This document shows positions 4,661-6,638 of a stretch of 6,638 nucleotides of DNA, piece by piece. Numbering within the stretch: position 1 is the first letter of the stretch; each line of letters begins with the position of its first letter. Below the pieces are notes generated by a model, which saw only the letters and a program-made list of their open reading frames with translations, made no database searches and was not told where the DNA came from. The DNA comes from Deltaproteobacteria bacterium. GTDB lineage: Bacteria; Desulfobacterota; SM23-61. The position numbers were made by a program, and so were the translations under genes. The stretch lies in NCBI GenBank assembly GCA_026388915.1, contig JAPLIW010000843.1, forward strand, positions 1-6,638, read 5' to 3'.

Positions 4661-6151
4661 ATGGGTATTCGTACGGAACAGCAGTATTGGGACAGTATTC
4701 GCAAGCAGAAAACAAAGGTCTATATCATGGGGGAACAGGTGGAGAACGTGATCGATCATCCCTTAATTCACGGATCCGCGAGCGGGGCGGCGCTCACCTT
4801 CCGCTATGCCAACGAACCGGCAACCCGCGATCTCTTCACCATTCACTCCCCGTTGGTCGGTGAGCCGGTGAACCGCTATGTCTCCATTCACAACACCATC
4901 GAGGACTTGATGGATAAGGTTAAGCTGGTCCGCTTCGTGGCCCAGAAAACGGGAGAGTGTGCTCAGCGCTGCATGGGCTGGGATGCGCTGAATGCCGTTT
5001 ACAGCACCTCCTATGAAACCGACCGGAAGTATGAAACCCCTTACCACTCCCGTTTCAAGGAGTATTTGAAGTGGGTGCAGAAAAACGACATGATGGTCCA
5101 CGGGACCATGACCGATCCCCGGGGCGATCGCAGCCTGAAGCCGGCCGCCCAGAAGGATCCCGACCTTTACCTCCGGATTGTGGAGCGGCGCAAAACCGGT
5201 ATCGTGGTCCGGGGCGCCAAGAGCCACCAGGGCGGGATCCTCAACCACGAAGAGTTCCTGGCGATGCCTTCGGTCTCCTTGCGCCCCGAGGATAAAGATT
5301 ATGCCGTTTCCTTTGCCCTCCCGGTGGATACGAAAGGGATCACGTATGTGTTCGGCCGCCATTCCATGGATGACCGGCTTCTCGAGGGGAATCAGTTCGA
5401 CATGGGGAATACGAAGTTCGGCCGCTACGCCATGTGGGTCTTTTTCGAAGATGTCTTTGTTCCCTGGGAACGGGTTTTCCTGTGCGGCGAGACCGAGTTC
5501 GCCAGCATGATCGTGGAACGATTTGCCGGTCTGCACCGGCAGAACTACGGAGCCTGTTCGGCGGGAGGGATGGACGTGCTCATCGGAGCGACGTCGCTCA
5601 TCGCGGAATACAACGGCATTGCCAATGCTTTCCATGTGAAAGATAAGCTCGTCGAGATGTGCGCCCTCAATGAGACCCTGTACCAAGGATCCCTGGCCTG
5701 TTCATCCCAGGGAGAAATCACCCCATCCGGCGTTGCGGTCATGAATAAGCTTCTCTCCTATGTGACCAAGCTCAACGTGACCCGCTTCCCCTATGAGATC
5801 GCCCGGCTGGCCCAGGACATCTGTGGGGGGATCATCGGAACCATGCCCTCGGAGAAGGACTATCGGAATCCGGAGGTCGGCCCCCTGATCGAAAAGTACC
5901 TTAAAGGGGTGGCCAGTGTTCCCACCGAGCATCGCATGCGCATGATTCGCCTCATCGAGCGGATGACCTGCGGTCGAACCCTCCTGGTTTGCATGCACGG
6001 TGCGGGGTCGCCCTTCGCCAACAAGATGATGATCGGCCGCTACACCGACATGGAAGAAAAAAGGATTTTCGCCCGGGATATTGCCGGCGTTCCCGAACCT
6101 CCCTCTCAAGCCGCGCTTTCTTCCGGCTCGGCCAAACCCTTGAAACCTTAG
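4661..6151 (+). CDS. 4-hydroxybutyryl-CoA dehydratase / vinylacetyl-CoA isomerase family protein (HpaB superfamily), atypical active site
   Basis: This 496-residue protein belongs to the acyl-CoA-dehydrogenase-like HpaB/4-hydroxybutyryl-CoA dehydratase superfamily. Characterised AbfD binds FAD and a [4Fe-4S] cluster and dehydrates 4-hydroxybutyryl-CoA to crotonyl-CoA by a ketyl-radical route, as a cytoplasmic homotetramer. All four cluster ligands known from the Clostridium aminobutyricum enzyme are present: C100 and C104 (CAQRC), H292 and C299 (HRQNYGAC). Q102 and Tyr296 are also kept. Other family stretches are TDPRGDRSL near 151-159, RGAKSHQGG near 184-192, VFVPWERVF near 265-273, RFPYEI near 375-380 and MHGAGSP near 445-451. 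Against AbfD as I recall it, T190 is Gly, E257 is Ala, K300 is Ser and E455 is Val. A 20-residue Pro/Ser-rich tail follows AGV. The start is preceded by AGGAGG at 4651-4656. The function is probably a different dehydration, isomerisation or lyase reaction on an acyl-CoA; HpaB-type hydroxylase activity is unlikely given the cluster ligands. Confidence 0.88.
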   Translation: MGIRTEQQYWDSIRKQKTKVYIMGEQVENVIDHPLIHGSASGAALTFRYANEPATRDLFTIHSPLVGEPVNRYVSIHNTIEDLMDKVKLVRFVAQKTGECAQRCMGWDALNAVYSTSYETDRKYETPYHSRFKEYLKWVQKNDMMVHGTMTDPRGDRSLKPAAQKDPDLYLRIVERRKTGIVVRGAKSHQGGILNHEEFLAMPSVSLRPEDKDYAVSFALPVDTKGITYVFGRHSMDDRLLEGNQFDMGNTKFGRYAMWVFFEDVFVPWERVFLCGETEFASMIVERFAGLHRQNYGACSAGGMDVLIGATSLIAEYNGIANAFHVKDKLVEMCALNETLYQGSLACSSQGEITPSGVAVMNKLLSYVTKLNVTRFPYEIARLAQDICGGIIGTMPSEKDYRNPEVGPLIEKYLKGVASVPTEHRMRMIRLIERMTCGRTLLVCMHGAGSPFANKMMIGRYTDMEEKRIFARDIAGVPEPPSQAALSSGSAKPLKP

Positions 6152-6334
6152 AACGCGGATCTGAAGGGTTCTAGGTATTTGATGAACCTTAAAAGCTTGA
6201 ATTTTTGATCTCAAACATAGAAAATAACGGGCGAAATACCTGCCCGGTGTTGGAAGGATTTCCAAGGAACGATGGAGGGAGATCCATTCCATCTCCAGTA
6301 AATCATCCATTGAACTCGGAGGGGTCGCCCAATA

Positions 6335-6638
6335 ATGGTCATGATTCCAATGAATATGAAGGAAGTTATCAGGAGGTTGAAAGATCGAATCGCCATCGTA
6401 ACGGGTGCCGCTCGCGGCTTAGGTGAAGCCATTGCCCTCCGTTTCGCCGAGGAGGGCGCCCCTCTGGCCCCCTGCGATGTGGATTTGGAGAATCCGCAGC
6501 GAACGGCTCAAAAAGTTAAGGAATTGGGCCGAGACGCCTTGGCCTTGACAGTGGACCTTTTTAAATACGGCGAAGTGCAAGGGCTGGTGGAATGGGGAGG
6601 GAAAGGCAAGAAATGGCCTCAGCGATCCCGCCTTTCTC
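6335..6638 (+). CDS. Short-chain dehydrogenase/reductase, N-terminal part (runs off the window)
   Basis: The frame encodes LKDRIAIVTGAARGLGEAIA, the first strand and the TGxxxGxG dinucleotide-binding loop of classical SDR oxidoreductases. CDVD at the end of the second strand favours NAD(H), and TVDL matches the adenine-contacting Asp. SDR enzymes interconvert hydroxyl and keto groups. In-frame ATG codons occur at 6335, 6341, 6350 and 6356; 6335 is chosen because GGAGG lies at 6318-6322, though the spacing (12 bases) is long and 6356 would also give a normal N-terminus. The catalytic Ser-Tyr-Lys part lies beyond the window. After about 6580 the frame no longer resembles the family: the expected FGxIDxLVNNAG is replaced by a Trp/Lys/Arg-rich stretch, suggesting a frameshift or sequence error near the edge. 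The 183-bp gap after the dehydratase homologue holds only weak hairpins (6228-6246 and 6278-6296). Confidence 0.8.
   Translation, partial: MVMIPMNMKEVIRRLKDRIAIVTGAARGLGEAIALRFAEEGAPLAPCDVDLENPQRTAQKVKELGRDALALTVDLFKYGEVQGLVEWGGKGKKWPQRSRLS

Noticed and set aside
4763..5686. Long open frame on the - strand (307 codons) opposite the dehydratase homologue
   Set aside because: It is antisense to a gene with clear family motifs and intact cluster ligands, has no recognisable domain, and is explained by codon bias of a GC-rich gene.
6228..6296. Terminator after the dehydratase homologue
   Set aside because: The hairpins CGGGC/GCCCG and GGAGAT/ATCTCC are weak and have no T tract.
5702..6310. Open frame of 202 codons on the - strand over the 3' end of the dehydratase homologue
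   Set aside because: It overlaps conserved coding sequence, lacks family features and reads mostly as the reverse of the real gene.

Overview
The window looks like chromosomal DNA of an anaerobic bacterium, most plausibly a Desulfobacterota/Deltaproteobacteria-type organism. That is an inference. It rests on the gene set (an oxygen-sensitive-type [4Fe-4S]/FAD CoA-dehydratase homologue beside an enoate-reductase-like iron-sulfur flavoprotein), on the fairly high G+C of the coding part, and on the dispersed palindromic repeats between genes.

Layout. Positions 1-1348 are visibly A+T-richer and hold no convincing gene. They contain a two-hairpin REP-like repeat (279-350) and a run of 10-bp direct repeats (about 1136-1269). 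At 1349-1401 lies the 3' portion of a tRNA-Leu(UAG) gene, from the anticodon loop to the encoded CCA, with no matching 5' half. This is the typical footprint of an integrative element that used the tRNA as its attachment site. To its right the sequence becomes gene-dense. First comes a two-gene toxin-antitoxin operon: a ribbon-helix-helix antitoxin at 1493-1711 and a PIN-domain toxin at 1708-2112, overlapping by ATGA, behind a promoter carrying phased TGTA half-sites.

Next is a 650-residue FMN/FAD/[4Fe-4S] old-yellow-enzyme-family oxidoreductase (2284-4236). A 424-bp spacer (4237-4660) follows, full of hairpins and short repeats. Then comes a 496-residue homologue of 4-hydroxybutyryl-CoA dehydratase (4661-6151), and finally the 5' part of a short-chain dehydrogenase/reductase gene (from 6335, running off the window). 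All genes are on the + strand.

Together the last three genes look like part of a catabolic or redox cassette acting on an unsaturated or hydroxylated acyl (probably acyl-CoA) compound: an ene-reductase, a radical-type dehydratase/isomerase homologue and an alcohol/ketone dehydrogenase. The most interesting point is in the dehydratase homologue. It keeps all four iron-sulfur ligands known from 4-hydroxybutyryl-CoA dehydratase (C100, C104, H292, C299) and the neighbouring Tyr296. By my alignment from memory it has lost several other active-site residues (the equivalents of T190, E257, K300 and E455). It is therefore probably not an ordinary 4-hydroxybutyryl-CoA dehydratase and may catalyse a different reaction.
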